A stretch of 64,000 bases of DNA from NCBI GenBank assembly GCA_002862085.1, contig PKCK01000082.1:1-64000 (forward strand). The letters are read 5' to 3'. The notes beneath the pieces are model-generated. The model saw only the letters and a list, made by a program, of their open reading frames with translations. It was not told where the DNA came from and ran no database searches. This stretch comes from Planctomycetota bacterium (GTDB lineage Bacteria; Planctomycetota; UBA1135; GCA-002686595). Shown one piece after another: positions 17,356-25,647 of the stretch (position 1 is the stretch's first letter; each line of letters begins with the position of its first letter). The translations under genes were made by a program, and so were the position numbers.

Positions 17356-19494
17356 GTGGAGGACGTCGGGCCGAAGGCGATGGCGCGGGTTCCGAAGGCG
17401 CGGTCGGAGGGCGTTCCCTGGACCGGGGCCGTCGCGCTGCTCCTCGCGGCGCTCGGTGCCTTCTTCGCGGTGTCCCGCGGAGGGCTGGACGGCACGGACC
17501 CTCTCGCCATCCGCGCGCGACTCGAGCGCGGTGAGATCGTCGTGCTGGAGCGTCTACCGGCGCGCATCGCCGCGCGCCTCGGTCCGGGATGGGGCGGCGT
17601 CCCGGGTGAGCGCGTGGACATGAACGCGTCCGCGGCGGTCGTGGTGCGCTCCCTCGAGCCGGCCGGGGAGGACGCGCGGGCGCGCCTCGCAGAGGCCGGC
17701 ATCGAGGTCCGTGGCGACACGTGGGTTCATCCGACGACCGGTGTCTCCGCCGCCGCGGCGAGCGCGTGCGCCGCCGTGGCGACGCCCCGGGGCGGCGAAC
17801 TCGAGATCGCGCTGATCCGGCCAGGCGGGCTCGAGGGGGACGTCGCGGCCGCGCTCGCGGCGGCCCTCGCAGCGGCGCCCCTTCCGACGGGGCGCCGGCT
17901 CTGGCTCTTCGAAGGCGCGCGGCTGCTCCTGGAGGTCTGGCCGGGCGGCGCCGACGTCCAGGGCGCGGCGACGCCGCTGCCCCCCGGCGTCGATGCTCCC
18001 GGGGCCGAGCGCCTCGACGCAGCGGCGCTCCCCGCGGCCCTCGCGAGCATCAGCGCGCGCTTCCACGAAGACGGCGTCCCGGCGGGGCCTGTCCCGTCGC
18101 TCCGCTGGATCGCAGCCCGCGCCGAGGGGCTCACCGCGCCGGCCACGGCGGGATGGTTCGACGGCGCGGCGAACGAGCTCGTCGTCGCGGCCGGGGTCAG
18201 CGGAGGCATCGAGGACGCGCTCCGCTCGTTCGTCGAGGAGCGGATCCTCGACGCCTTCGGCGCTCCACGGGATCCGTGGCTGCTCGAGGGGTACGCCGCG
18301 TGGTTGGCAGGCGACGGCGACGACGGCGCACCGAGCTCGGCCCCGGTCGTCACGGGGGAGCGCGCCGCACCGCGCGGAGCCCGCCGCGCGGAGCGCGCCC
18401 GCGCCGTGAGCGCGCTGCTCGAGGCCAGCGGCCTGCGCCTGATCGATCTCGTGCGCGAGGGCGTCGACCCCGACGCCCTCGCCGCGGTCGTCGCTCCGGA
18501 TCGCGCCGAGGTCCCGTCCTCCGCCGCGGCGCGGCCAGGTTCGATGGAACCCGGGGCCTTCGTGCGCTACGGCGGCTCGATCCGCGCCGCGCGCCGCGTC
18601 TTCGGCTCCGCCCGCGGCGAGTCCGAGCTGGAGCGCATCGCCGAGCTCGGCTTCGACGGCGTCCTGATCGAGGTGCACGTGCCCGCGCCGCCGCGGCCCG
18701 CGGCGCCGGGCGAGTCCCGTCCGCGGACGCTCCCGCTCGCTGGCGGCCGGGAGTGGGGGACGAGCTCGACGCTCGAGGGGGACGGCGCCGTCCTCATGGC
18801 CGCGGCCCAGGCGCGTCGCGCCGGGCTGCGCGTCGTCCTCGCGCCGAGGCTCGTCGCCAGTCCGAGCGGCCCTTTCGTGGGGCAGCAGGTGGACGCGAAC
18901 AGCCCGGCGACCGTGAGGCGCCTCGCCGTGGCGCTCGCGGGGGCCGCCGAGCTCGCCGAGCGGGCGGGAGCCGAGGGGCTCGTCGTTCTCGACTCCTTCC
19001 ACTTCCCCATGGCCGCCGAGCGGCTGGAGGAGCTCCCGGCCTCGGATCGGGCGGCGCGCGATGCCGCCTTCGAGGAGCTGCTCGACGCGGCCGCCTCCTT
19101 CCCGGGGGCGCTCCTCGCCATCACCGATTCCACCCGGGCCTTCGAGCGCATGGCGCGGCGGGCCGGGCTCGCCGCGGAGGTGATCCGCGGAGTGGACCGT
19201 TTCCCCTCCAACACCTCGCTGGCCGGCACGGTGCGTGCCGCCGGCGCGGGGCTGGTCCAGCTCACGATCCACGGGACCGATCGGGCCCTCGAGGGGCCCG
19301 CCGGCTGGGGAGGGGTCGAGGACGAGACGCTGCGGACCGAGCTGCTGGAAGCCCTCGCGGCTGCGCTCACCCGCGACGACTCCATCCCGGTCGTCGTCCT
19401 TCGCGGCTGGATCCCCGGCGGGGACGGCGCGGTCGACACCGACCTCTCCGACGCCGACGAAGGGGCGCTCAGGGCTGTCGCGCGTACTCGATGA
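17356..19494 (+). CDS. Membrane-anchored protein of unknown function, peptidase-like and TIM-barrel-like parts
   Basis: A 712-residue protein with one N-terminal membrane helix (VPWTGAVALLLAALGAFFAV) and an extracytoplasmic body. The middle resembles a gluzincin-type domain: RSFVEERIL followed by PWLLEGYAAWLAG recalls the HExxH...WLxEGxA arrangement, but the zinc motif is absent. The C-terminal third looks like a glycoside-hydrolase-type barrel (ELGFDGVLIEVHV, AAQARRAGLRVVLAPRL, AEGLVVLDSFHFPM). I chose GTG 17356 because GGGGAGGGG lies 10 nt upstream; ATG 17380, in frame, is the alternative. It starts 5 bp after the sulfatase-like gene and overlaps the convergent glycosyltransferase by 26 bp. 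Function unknown. Confidence 0.65.
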   Translation: MEDVGPKAMARVPKARSEGVPWTGAVALLLAALGAFFAVSRGGLDGTDPLAIRARLERGEIVVLERLPARIAARLGPGWGGVPGERVDMNASAAVVVRSLEPAGEDARARLAEAGIEVRGDTWVHPTTGVSAAAASACAAVATPRGGELEIALIRPGGLEGDVAAALAAALAAAPLPTGRRLWLFEGARLLLEVWPGGADVQGAATPLPPGVDAPGAERLDAAALPAALASISARFHEDGVPAGPVPSLRWIAARAEGLTAPATAGWFDGAANELVVAAGVSGGIEDALRSFVEERILDAFGAPRDPWLLEGYAAWLAGDGDDGAPSSAPVVTGERAAPRGARRAERARAVSALLEASGLRLIDLVREGVDPDALAAVVAPDRAEVPSSAAARPGSMEPGAFVRYGGSIRAARRVFGSARGESELERIAELGFDGVLIEVHVPAPPRPAAPGESRPRTLPLAGGREWGTSSTLEGDGAVLMAAAQARRAGLRVVLAPRLVASPSGPFVGQQVDANSPATVRRLAVALAGAAELAERAGAEGLVVLDSFHFPMAAERLEELPASDRAARDAAFEELLDAAASFPGALLAITDSTRAFERMARRAGLAAEVIRGVDRFPSNTSLAGTVRAAGAGLVQLTIHGTDRALEGPAGWGGVEDETLRTELLEALAAALTRDDSIPVVVLRGWIPGGDGAVDTDLSDADEGALRAVARTR

Positions 19495-20968
19495 CGTCGA
19501 CGCCGTAGCCGAAGTTCGTCACGGTGCGCGAGGGGAAGGCCTCGCGCAGGCGTGCGCGCAGCGGCTGGTCCGGCGGCAGCGAGCGCGTCACGACGATGAC
19601 ACGATCGGCGGCGAGGAGCGGGGTCATGTCCTTCACGTCGAAGCCGCCCTCCACCATGGGGGCGCGCGGAGGCGCCTCGACCTTCATCAGTCGCCCAGCG
19701 TAGTAGTCGTAGGGGCGCCCCTGCGGGAAGAGCGCGGGCTGCCACTCGACCGCGACGAGCTCCGGGACGAGCCCCTCGGTCTCGGCCGCGCCGTGGCGGG
19801 TGAGCGCGTGCCGGATGGCGCCTCGGAAGTCCTCGGTCGCAGGATGGGCGAGATGCAGGCCGATCAGGGCGGTCCCCAGCGCCACCTGTGCGCCCGCCGC
19901 GGCCACGGCGAGGCCTCCGCGGGCGCCGAGTCCGGCGAGCACCGAGGCCGCGGCCGCGGAGGGCATGCAGTAGTGCCAGGTGAAGCCGGCCCGGGGCGAG
20001 GCGGTCGCGAGGAGCCAGGCCGCGGCGGGGACGCCGAAGGCGACGGCGCTCACGACGATGCCCTGCGCGCGCCGCTCGCGGTCCGCCAGGAGCAGCCACG
20101 CGCCGCGCGCGGCGAGGAGGAGCGCCGCGCCGGCTCCCGCCACGAAGATCCACTTCGCGGGGCTCCCTGCGAAGGAGACGTTGTGGGTGAAGAGGTGGAC
20201 GTAGGTCTCGGCCAGCGCGGCGGGCCCGAGGTCGTCGCCGCCGGGCGGGAGACCGTGGCCGAGCTGGGTCCTGAACCCCGTCAGGCCCCAGGGGAGGAAG
20301 GCCGCCAGCGCCGCGATCAGCGGCCAGGCGATGCGCGCGACGCGTCCGGGCGCGAGGCCCACGGCGACGGCGCCCGCGGCGGCGAGGACGACGAGGTACT
20401 GGAAGGCGTAGTAGTGGGTGTGGAGCGCCGCGGCGGCGCCGATCGCGAGGCAGAGCGCGGCGCCTCTCCGGCCCTCTCCGTCCTCGCGCAAGAGCGTCAC
20501 GATCGCCGACAGGCAGGCCGTGATCATGAGCGCGTGCGGCACGTACATCCGAGCCTGCGTCCCGTAGTCGAAGTGCATGGCCGAGGTCGCGAGGAGCGCC
20601 GCCGCCAGCAGCGCGCGGCCGCGGCTCGCGCCCAGCTGCGCCGCGAGCCGCGCCACCAGCGCGATCTCCACGAGGCCGAGGACGAGCGCGGGGCTGCGCA
20701 GGGCGAGCTCGCTCGTTCCCAGAGCCTCCGAGGCCGTACCGATCAGGAGGAAGGAGAGCGGCGGGTGGTTGTCCTGCGCGAGCTGGGTCAGGAACGCGGC
20801 GCCCGCCCCGGCGAAGGCGTGGTAGGTGCTGTGGAACTCGTCCAGCACGAGGCTCTTCGTCAGGGCGTACCAGACCCGGGGCAGCGCGGCGATCGCCAGC
20901 AGACCGAGGGCGAGCAGCCACGCGGAGCGAGCCGCGGGGGAGGTGTCGATGGCGTCGGGCTGTTCCAT
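19469..20968 (-). CDS. GT-C (family 39/ArnT-like) membrane glycosyltransferase
   Basis: A 499-residue integral membrane protein with about ten hydrophobic segments. The first extracytoplasmic loop contains SLVLDEFHSTYHA (D43-E44), the acidic motif that marks GT-C glycosyltransferases using polyprenyl-phosphate sugars. DNHPPLSFLLIG after it is typical of the PMT_2/GT39 group. The C-terminal part (about residues 390-499) is soluble and ends FGYGVDVIEYAR. It likely transfers a sugar to a protein or lipid on the outer face of the inner membrane; donor and acceptor cannot be read. It is a single gene on this strand between two plus-strand units. Confidence 0.82.
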   Translation of the reverse strand: MEQPDAIDTSPAARSAWLLALGLLAIAALPRVWYALTKSLVLDEFHSTYHAFAGAGAAFLTQLAQDNHPPLSFLLIGTASEALGTSELALRSPALVLGLVEIALVARLAAQLGASRGRALLAAALLATSAMHFDYGTQARMYVPHALMITACLSAIVTLLREDGEGRRGAALCLAIGAAAALHTHYYAFQYLVVLAAAGAVAVGLAPGRVARIAWPLIAALAAFLPWGLTGFRTQLGHGLPPGGDDLGPAALAETYVHLFTHNVSFAGSPAKWIFVAGAGAALLLAARGAWLLLADRERRAQGIVVSAVAFGVPAAAWLLATASPRAGFTWHYCMPSAAAASVLAGLGARGGLAVAAAGAQVALGTALIGLHLAHPATEDFRGAIRHALTRHGAAETEGLVPELVAVEWQPALFPQGRPYDYYAGRLMKVEAPPRAPMVEGGFDVKDMTPLLAADRVIVVTRSLPPDQPLRARLREAFPSRTVTNFGYGVDVIEYARQP

Positions 20969-21168
20969 CGCGCACCAGTCTTGCGCTTCGTGGCGCTCAG
21001 ATCCCGGGATTTGCGCCGCCTCCCCGGTGGCGCCTCTGCCCTTGCGCTACGCTTCTCCCCCGCAATCCGGGACCGATCCGCGCAGGATCGGCCCTGGATC
21101 GCGGATTCGTTCCTTCGTTCCCCACCAAGAAATTGAGGACCCGCCGCGTGGCCGGCGGGCCGTTGTCG
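20969..21168 (+). promoter_or_regulatory. Leader region of the DbpA-type RNA-binding protein gene
   Basis: This 200-bp gap lies between divergent genes. TACGCT at 21048-21053 is a possible -10 box, which would leave a leader of about 110 nt before ATG 21169. The leader contains the GC-rich repeat CCGCCGCGTGGCCGGCGGG (21141-21159), able to fold just before the start. No -35 of good quality is seen. Confidence 0.3.
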
Positions 21169-22053
21169 ATGACCGACGCCGTTGAAGAGGCGCCCCTGGC
21201 GCAGTTCAAGTCCGCTTTGATCCTGTCCCTCGAGGAGGAGAACCTCGAGCTGTACGAGGACCTCGTGAAAGAGGTCGCCGCCGAGACGGGCAAGGACGTC
21301 TCCGAGGTCGCCGCCGCCTGCGCGCGCCTCGCCCGCCGCGCCCAGGAGCCCGACGCGCTCGAGCGCATCGCCGGGTTCGAGCTGGAGAAGGAGAAGCCCG
21401 GAGCCTCCCGCCGGCCGAGCTTCGACAGCAACTACGGCGGCCGCGAGCGCGGCGGCCGTGACTTCGGCGCGCCTCGCCGCGGCGGTTTCCGCGGGCAGGG
21501 CGAGCGTCGCGGCTGGAAGCCGGTCGAGGACGGAATGACGCGCCTGTTCATCAACGCGGGCCGCATCGACGGCGTTCGTCCGGGCGACCTCGTCGGCGCG
21601 ATCGCCGGCGAGACCGGCATCGAGGGCTCGGCCATCGGTTCGATCGACATCTTCTCGCGCTACAGCTTCGTCGAGGTGCCCGAGCGCCACGGGGACCGCG
21701 TGATCGAGAGCATGAACGGCGCCCAGGTGCGCGGCCGCGACGTCCTCGCCCGCCCGGCCGTCCCGCCCACCGAGGACGGTGGCGGTGACCAGCCGGACGA
21801 GGACGAGGGCTACCGCGGCGGCGGCGGCTATCGCGGCGGCGGCTACCGCGGCGGCGGCGGCTACCGCGGAGGCGGCGGCTACCGCGGCGGCGGGGGCGGC
21901 TACCGCGGTGGCGGCTACCGCGGTTCGCGCCGCGGCGGCGGGCGTCGTCGCGGCGGCTTCCGGCGCGGAGGCGGCGGCTACGGAAACCGCTACGACGACG
22001 GCGGCGGCAGCAGCGGCGGCAGCGGTTGGGGCGGCGGCGACCTCCCCGAGTGA
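21169..22053 (+). CDS. Stand-alone DbpA/CsdA-type RNA-binding domain protein with Gly/Arg-rich tail
   Basis: A 294-residue protein made of three parts. Residues 10-70 (YEDLVKEVAAETGKDVSEVA) resemble the helical linker that follows the helicase core in CsdA/DeaD. Residues 123-196 are a DbpA-type RNA-binding domain (TRLFINAGRIDGVRPGDLVG, IDIFSRYSFVEVPE). Residues 214-294 are a low-complexity YRGGGG tail resembling RGG boxes. The DEAD-box helicase core that normally precedes this domain is missing and is not encoded upstream; the upstream gene is on the other strand. ATG 21169 is preferred; TTG 21133 and GTG 21148 are in frame upstream. It is probably an RNA chaperone or ribosome/RNA-decay accessory factor. 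Confidence 0.85.
   Translation: MTDAVEEAPLAQFKSALILSLEEENLELYEDLVKEVAAETGKDVSEVAAACARLARRAQEPDALERIAGFELEKEKPGASRRPSFDSNYGGRERGGRDFGAPRRGGFRGQGERRGWKPVEDGMTRLFINAGRIDGVRPGDLVGAIAGETGIEGSAIGSIDIFSRYSFVEVPERHGDRVIESMNGAQVRGRDVLARPAVPPTEDGGGDQPDEDEGYRGGGGYRGGGYRGGGGYRGGGGYRGGGGGYRGGGYRGSRRGGGRRRGGFRRGGGGYGNRYDDGGGSSGGSGWGGGDLPE
21808..21924 (+). repeat. Tandem YRGGG(G) coding repeat
   Basis: Seven tandem units encode Tyr-Arg followed by one to five glycines, built from TACCGCGGCGGC-type 15-21 nt repeats. Unit length varies, as expected from replication slippage in low-complexity coding DNA. It forms the RNA-binding-like tail of the gene it lies in. Confidence 0.85.
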
Positions 22054-22060
22054 CCCGCTC

Positions 22061-22096
22061 CACGGCCCCCCGCGACCCAGGTCGCGGGGGGCCGTG
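22061..22096 (+). terminator. Perfect 17-bp hairpin terminator
   Basis: Arms 22061-22077 and 22080-22096 pair perfectly with a 2-nt nominal loop, 7 bp after the RNA-binding protein stop. The tail reads TTCGTTCAGGG, a sequence that recurs after the tRNA-Gln hairpin at 60945. Confidence 0.75.
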
Positions 22097-22104
22097 TTCG
22101 TTCA

Positions 22105-22134
22105 GGGCCGCGCCCGAGACCTCGGGCGCGGCCC
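22105..22134 (+). terminator. Second perfect hairpin in tandem (14 bp)
   Basis: GGGCCGCGCCCGAG at 22105-22118 pairs perfectly with 22121-22134. It follows the first hairpin by 8 nt and is followed by CTCGTCC. The pair would form a double terminator or a stable intergenic barrier before the MFS gene. Confidence 0.55.
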
Positions 22135-22194
22135 TCGTCCGGCGCGGCGTGGCCGGCGAACACCCCCGCGCCGTCCGTCCGCCGGGCGCCCGCC

Positions 22195-23430
22195 ATGCCC
22201 CTCACGTCCACTCTCCGCACCATGCGGCCCGCCGCTCGGGCCTACCTCCTGGGATCCGCGTTCATGGGCGGCACCCAGGCCGTGACCTGGACGTTCCTGG
22301 CGCGGTGGCTCAACGGGCTCGGCCACACGAAGACGGAGATCGGCACGTTCCAGTCCCTGGACTCCTGGGGAAAGGTCGCCGTCGCGCTCCCGGCGGCCTT
22401 CGTCCTCGCGCGCAGGCCGGCCCGCGGGGTGTTCGTCGGGTCCGCGCTGATCGCCGGCCTGTGCTACGCGGTGCTCCCCATCCTCCCGGGTCTGCGCTGG
22501 ATGTACGCGGCCAACTTCGTGGCGGGTCTGGCGATGACGGTTCACTACGTGGCCATCGCGCCGTTCCTCTTCCGCCACACCGGCAGCGAGGAGCGCGCCG
22601 CCGTTTTCTCCCTCGCCGAGGCGGCGCGCACGGGCGCGGCGGTCGTGGGTTCGGCGGCGGCGGGCTTCGCGGCGGCGGCCCTCACCGGCCCGCTCGGGGG
22701 CGAGTCGGAGGCCACCAGCGCCGTCATCTCCTCGGCCGGGGTCTTCGCGCTGATCGCCGCTCTCTGCTACGCGCGCATCCACGATCCGTCCCCGTCGATG
22801 CCGGAGGCGGCTCGCATCCTGCCGGTGGTCCGCGCTCACCGCGGGCTCCTCGGTCGCTTCGCCGCGCCTCAGTTCCTCGTCGCCCTCGGGGCGGGCTTCT
22901 GCATTCCGTTCCTGCCCACCTACTTCCAGGAGCGCTTCGCCGTCACCCCCGATCAGTGGGGCTATCTCTTCGCCGCCGGTCAGGTGCTCATGACCGTGGG
23001 CTTCCTGGCGACGCCGTGGGTCCTCGCGCGGCTCGGCTTCGTGCGCAGCATGGTCGCCATCGAGCTGAGCTCGCTGCCCTTCTTCCTCACGCTCGCCTTC
23101 ACCGGCAGCCTGTGGATCGCGATGCTCGCGTTCCTGATGCGCGGCGCGCTGATGAACGCGACGCACCCCATCCACAAGAACCTGATGATGCGCGCGACCC
23201 CGGCGGGGGTCCGCGAGGTCCAGACGGGGGTGAACGCGACGCTCTGGGGCGTTGGATGGGTGGTGGGACCACTTGCCGCGGGTCGCGTCCTCGACGCGAC
23301 CGGTGACGACTACGCCGTGCTGATGTGCACGACGGTCTGCATCTATCTGATGGCGGCGGCGCTCACCTGGTTGCTCCTGCGGCCGGTCGAGCGACGGGGT
23401 GAGGCGCGCACGGAGACCGCGGGCGCGTGA
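22195..23430 (+). CDS. Major facilitator superfamily transporter
   Basis: A 411-residue transporter with about twelve membrane helices. The N-terminus (YLLGSAFMGGTQAVTWTFLARWL) and the WGKVAVALPAAFVLARRP loop resemble the MFS_1/nucleoside-permease-like group, and the GVREVQTGVNATLWGVGWVVGPLAAG stretch is the helix 10-11 region typical of drug/metabolite exporters. No substrate can be assigned. ATG 22222 is an alternative start nine codons on. The stop codon is shared with an alternative GTG start of recG, but recG also has its own likely promoter. Confidence 0.88.
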   Translation: MPLTSTLRTMRPAARAYLLGSAFMGGTQAVTWTFLARWLNGLGHTKTEIGTFQSLDSWGKVAVALPAAFVLARRPARGVFVGSALIAGLCYAVLPILPGLRWMYAANFVAGLAMTVHYVAIAPFLFRHTGSEERAAVFSLAEAARTGAAVVGSAAAGFAAAALTGPLGGESEATSAVISSAGVFALIAALCYARIHDPSPSMPEAARILPVVRAHRGLLGRFAAPQFLVALGAGFCIPFLPTYFQERFAVTPDQWGYLFAAGQVLMTVGFLATPWVLARLGFVRSMVAIELSSLPFFLTLAFTGSLWIAMLAFLMRGALMNATHPIHKNLMMRATPAGVREVQTGVNATLWGVGWVVGPLAAGRVLDATGDDYAVLMCTTVCIYLMAAALTWLLLRPVERRGEARTETAGA

Positions 23431-23450
23431 CCGGGGGAGGTGCGCATGCG

Positions 23451-23456
23451 TATGCT
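23451..23456 (+). promoter_or_regulatory. Candidate leaderless -10 box of recG (TATGCT)
   Basis: TATGCT ends 6 nt before ATG 23463. This supports 23463 rather than GTG 23427 as the recG start, because no Shine-Dalgarno lies within reach of 23463 and a leaderless message would not need one. Confidence 0.45.
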
Positions 23457-23462
23457 GCGCCC

Positions 23463-25529
23463 ATGGTGGGGGAACGGAGGAACGCCGCCGGGGGCGCCGC
23501 GACCCCGGCGCTGGCCGACCCGATCGCGCCGCTGACCGCGCTCAAGGGGGTGGGGCACGCGCGCGCGGCGAAGCTCGCGCGCCTCGGCCTGCGTTCGGTG
23601 CGCGACCTGCTGCTGCTCCTGCCCGCGCGCCTCGTCGTCTGGCCTGAGCCGGAGCCGATCCGCAGCGCCCGCGGGCGCAAGGGCGAGCGCGTCACCGTGC
23701 GCGGCCAGGTCACGCGGACCGTGCTCCAGCGCATCGGGGGCCGGCGCTCGATCGTGAGGGCGACCCTGAGCGACGGGACCGGCGAGCTCGACCTCGTCTT
23801 CTTCAACCAGCCCTGGATGAAGGAGCAGCTGGCGGGCGCCACGGACCTCGAGGTCCACGGCCAGCTCGTCGACGTCAAGGGGCCCGCGCTCGGGGCGCCG
23901 CGCATCGGCACCGAGGAGCGCCCGCTCCCGGCGCCGGGGACGCTGATGCCCGAGTACGGCGCCGGCGAGGGCGTCTCGGCGGAGGCTCTGGCCGGACTCG
24001 TGGAGCTCGCGCTCGAGACCTTCGGTCCGGGACTCGACGAGATCCTCCCCGAGGAGTTCCTCGCCGAGGCCGACGCGCCCTCGGTCGGGGAGGCGGTCCT
24101 CGCGATCCACAGGCCCACCAGCGTGCCCGCCTACGAGCGCGGCCGGCGGCGTTTCGCCCTCGAGCCGCTCCTCACGCTCCAGGCGCGAGTCCACGCGCGG
24201 CGCCGCGGACTCCGCGGGCGGGCGCGCGCGGTGCGCCTCGCGGACGCCCGCTTCGACGAGCTGGTCGGCCGCTTCCCCTACACGCTGACCGGGGCGCAGC
24301 GCAAAGTGTCGGCGCAGATCCGCGCCGACCTCGAGGGGACTCGCCCGATGCGGCGCCTGCTCCAGGGCGACGTCGGCTCGGGCAAGACCGCGGTCGCCGC
24401 GCTCACGTCGATGATCGTGTGCGAGGGCGGCGGCCAGGTGGCCGTGATGGCGCCCACGGAGGTGCTCGCCTCGCAGCACGCCTACGGGCTGGCCCCGCTG
24501 CTCGAGAGCCACGGACTGCGCACTGCGCTCCTCACGGGCGCGCTGCCGCCGGGTGAGCGCCGCGCGGTCCAGGAGGCGGCGGCCGAGGGACGCGTCGACG
24601 TCGTGTTCGGCACCCACGCGCTCTTCTCGGAGGGCGTGCGCTTCCGGCGGCTCGACTGCGCGATCATCGACGAGCAGCATCGCTTCGGCGTCGCCCAGCG
24701 CGATCGTCTCGCGGCGAAGGGGGGCGACGTGCACGTGCTGCTCATGACGGCGACGCCGATCCCCCGGACCCTCGCGCTCACCGTCTACGGCGATCTCGAC
24801 GTGTCGAGCCTCGACGAGGCGCCGCCGGGGCGCGGTGAGATCACGACGCGCTGGGCCCGTGGCAACGACCGGCGCGCGATGCCGCGTTTCCTGCTCGAGC
24901 GACTCGAGGCCGGCGAACAGATCTACTGGGTCGTACCGCGGATCGGGGCCACCGAGGCGAGCGAGGAGCGGGCCGGAGGCGCCAGCGCCGAGTCCCGCCA
25001 CGCGGATCTCGTGGCCCGGCCGACCTTCCGCGCCGCGGGGGTCGAGCTCGTCCACGGCAAGCTGGCTCCCGACGAGCGCGCGTCCCGGCTCGACCGCTTC
25101 CGACGCGGCGAGATCGGCGTGCTCGTGGCGACGACCGTCGTCGAGGTGGGCGTGGACGTGGCGAACGCGACGGTGATGGTGGTCGAGGACGCCCACCGAC
25201 TCGGCCTCTCCCAGCTGCACCAGCTGCGCGGCCGCGTCGGGCGCGGAGCGAAGCCTTCGTGGTGCTTCCTGCTCGGGGACAAGAAGGCCGAGGAGCGGCT
25301 GCGGCTCCTCGAGCGCACCCGCGACGGCTTCGAGCTCGCCGAGGAGGATCTACGGCAGCGGGGAATGGGCGACCTGCTCGGCCTGCGACAGTCCGGCGTG
25401 AACCTCGAGGGGCTGGTCGATCCCGAGCGCGATCTGCACCTGATGCTCGAGGCGCGGGACCTCTTCCAGGAGCGGCCGGACCTCGCGGCGCACTACGCGC
25501 GCGCCGCGACGGAGACGGAGCGGGTCTGA
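23463..25529 (+). CDS. recG: ATP-dependent DNA helicase RecG
   Basis: RecG remodels stalled replication forks and Holliday junctions. The 688-residue protein has an N-terminal helix-hairpin (ALKGVGHARAAKLARLGL), the wedge OB-fold (RVTVRGQVTRTV, GELDLVFFNQPWMKEQL), and the superfamily 2 motor: Walker A GDVGSGKTA, DEQH box CAIIDEQHRFGVAQR, motif III MTATPIPRTLALTVYGDLD, and motif VI QLRGRVGRG. The C-terminal GMGDLLGLRQSG is typical. ATG 23463 is chosen for its upstream TATGCT; GTG 23427, overlapping the MFS stop, would add 12 residues. Length is normal for RecG. Confidence 0.96.
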   Translation: MVGERRNAAGGAATPALADPIAPLTALKGVGHARAAKLARLGLRSVRDLLLLLPARLVVWPEPEPIRSARGRKGERVTVRGQVTRTVLQRIGGRRSIVRATLSDGTGELDLVFFNQPWMKEQLAGATDLEVHGQLVDVKGPALGAPRIGTEERPLPAPGTLMPEYGAGEGVSAEALAGLVELALETFGPGLDEILPEEFLAEADAPSVGEAVLAIHRPTSVPAYERGRRRFALEPLLTLQARVHARRRGLRGRARAVRLADARFDELVGRFPYTLTGAQRKVSAQIRADLEGTRPMRRLLQGDVGSGKTAVAALTSMIVCEGGGQVAVMAPTEVLASQHAYGLAPLLESHGLRTALLTGALPPGERRAVQEAAAEGRVDVVFGTHALFSEGVRFRRLDCAIIDEQHRFGVAQRDRLAAKGGDVHVLLMTATPIPRTLALTVYGDLDVSSLDEAPPGRGEITTRWARGNDRRAMPRFLLERLEAGEQIYWVVPRIGATEASEERAGGASAESRHADLVARPTFRAAGVELVHGKLAPDERASRLDRFRRGEIGVLVATTVVEVGVDVANATVMVVEDAHRLGLSQLHQLRGRVGRGAKPSWCFLLGDKKAEERLRLLERTRDGFELAEEDLRQRGMGDLLGLRQSGVNLEGLVDPERDLHLMLEARDLFQERPDLAAHYARAATETERV

Positions 25530-25569
25530 GCGTCTCCATCTGGCGCAGGGCGCGCGCCCGGGCCGACCG

Positions 25570-25587
25570 CCGGACCGTCCGGTCCGG
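25570..25587 (+). terminator. Weak hairpin after recG
   Basis: CCGGACC and GGTCCGG pair over 7 bp with a GTCC loop, 41 bp after the recG stop; flanking GGGCC and GGCCC could extend the structure across a bulge. No T-run or GTTC tail follows. Confidence 0.35.
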
Positions 25588-25647
25588 CCCTCTCCCGCCG
25601 ACGGGATAGCCTTCCTCTCCGGCGCTCGCCGCCGCTCCGATCCACCG

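Noticed and set aside
21808..21924. Possible CRISPR array or satellite in the repetitive stretch
   Set aside because: Units are 15-21 nt without spacers, stay in frame, and encode YRGGGG repeats.
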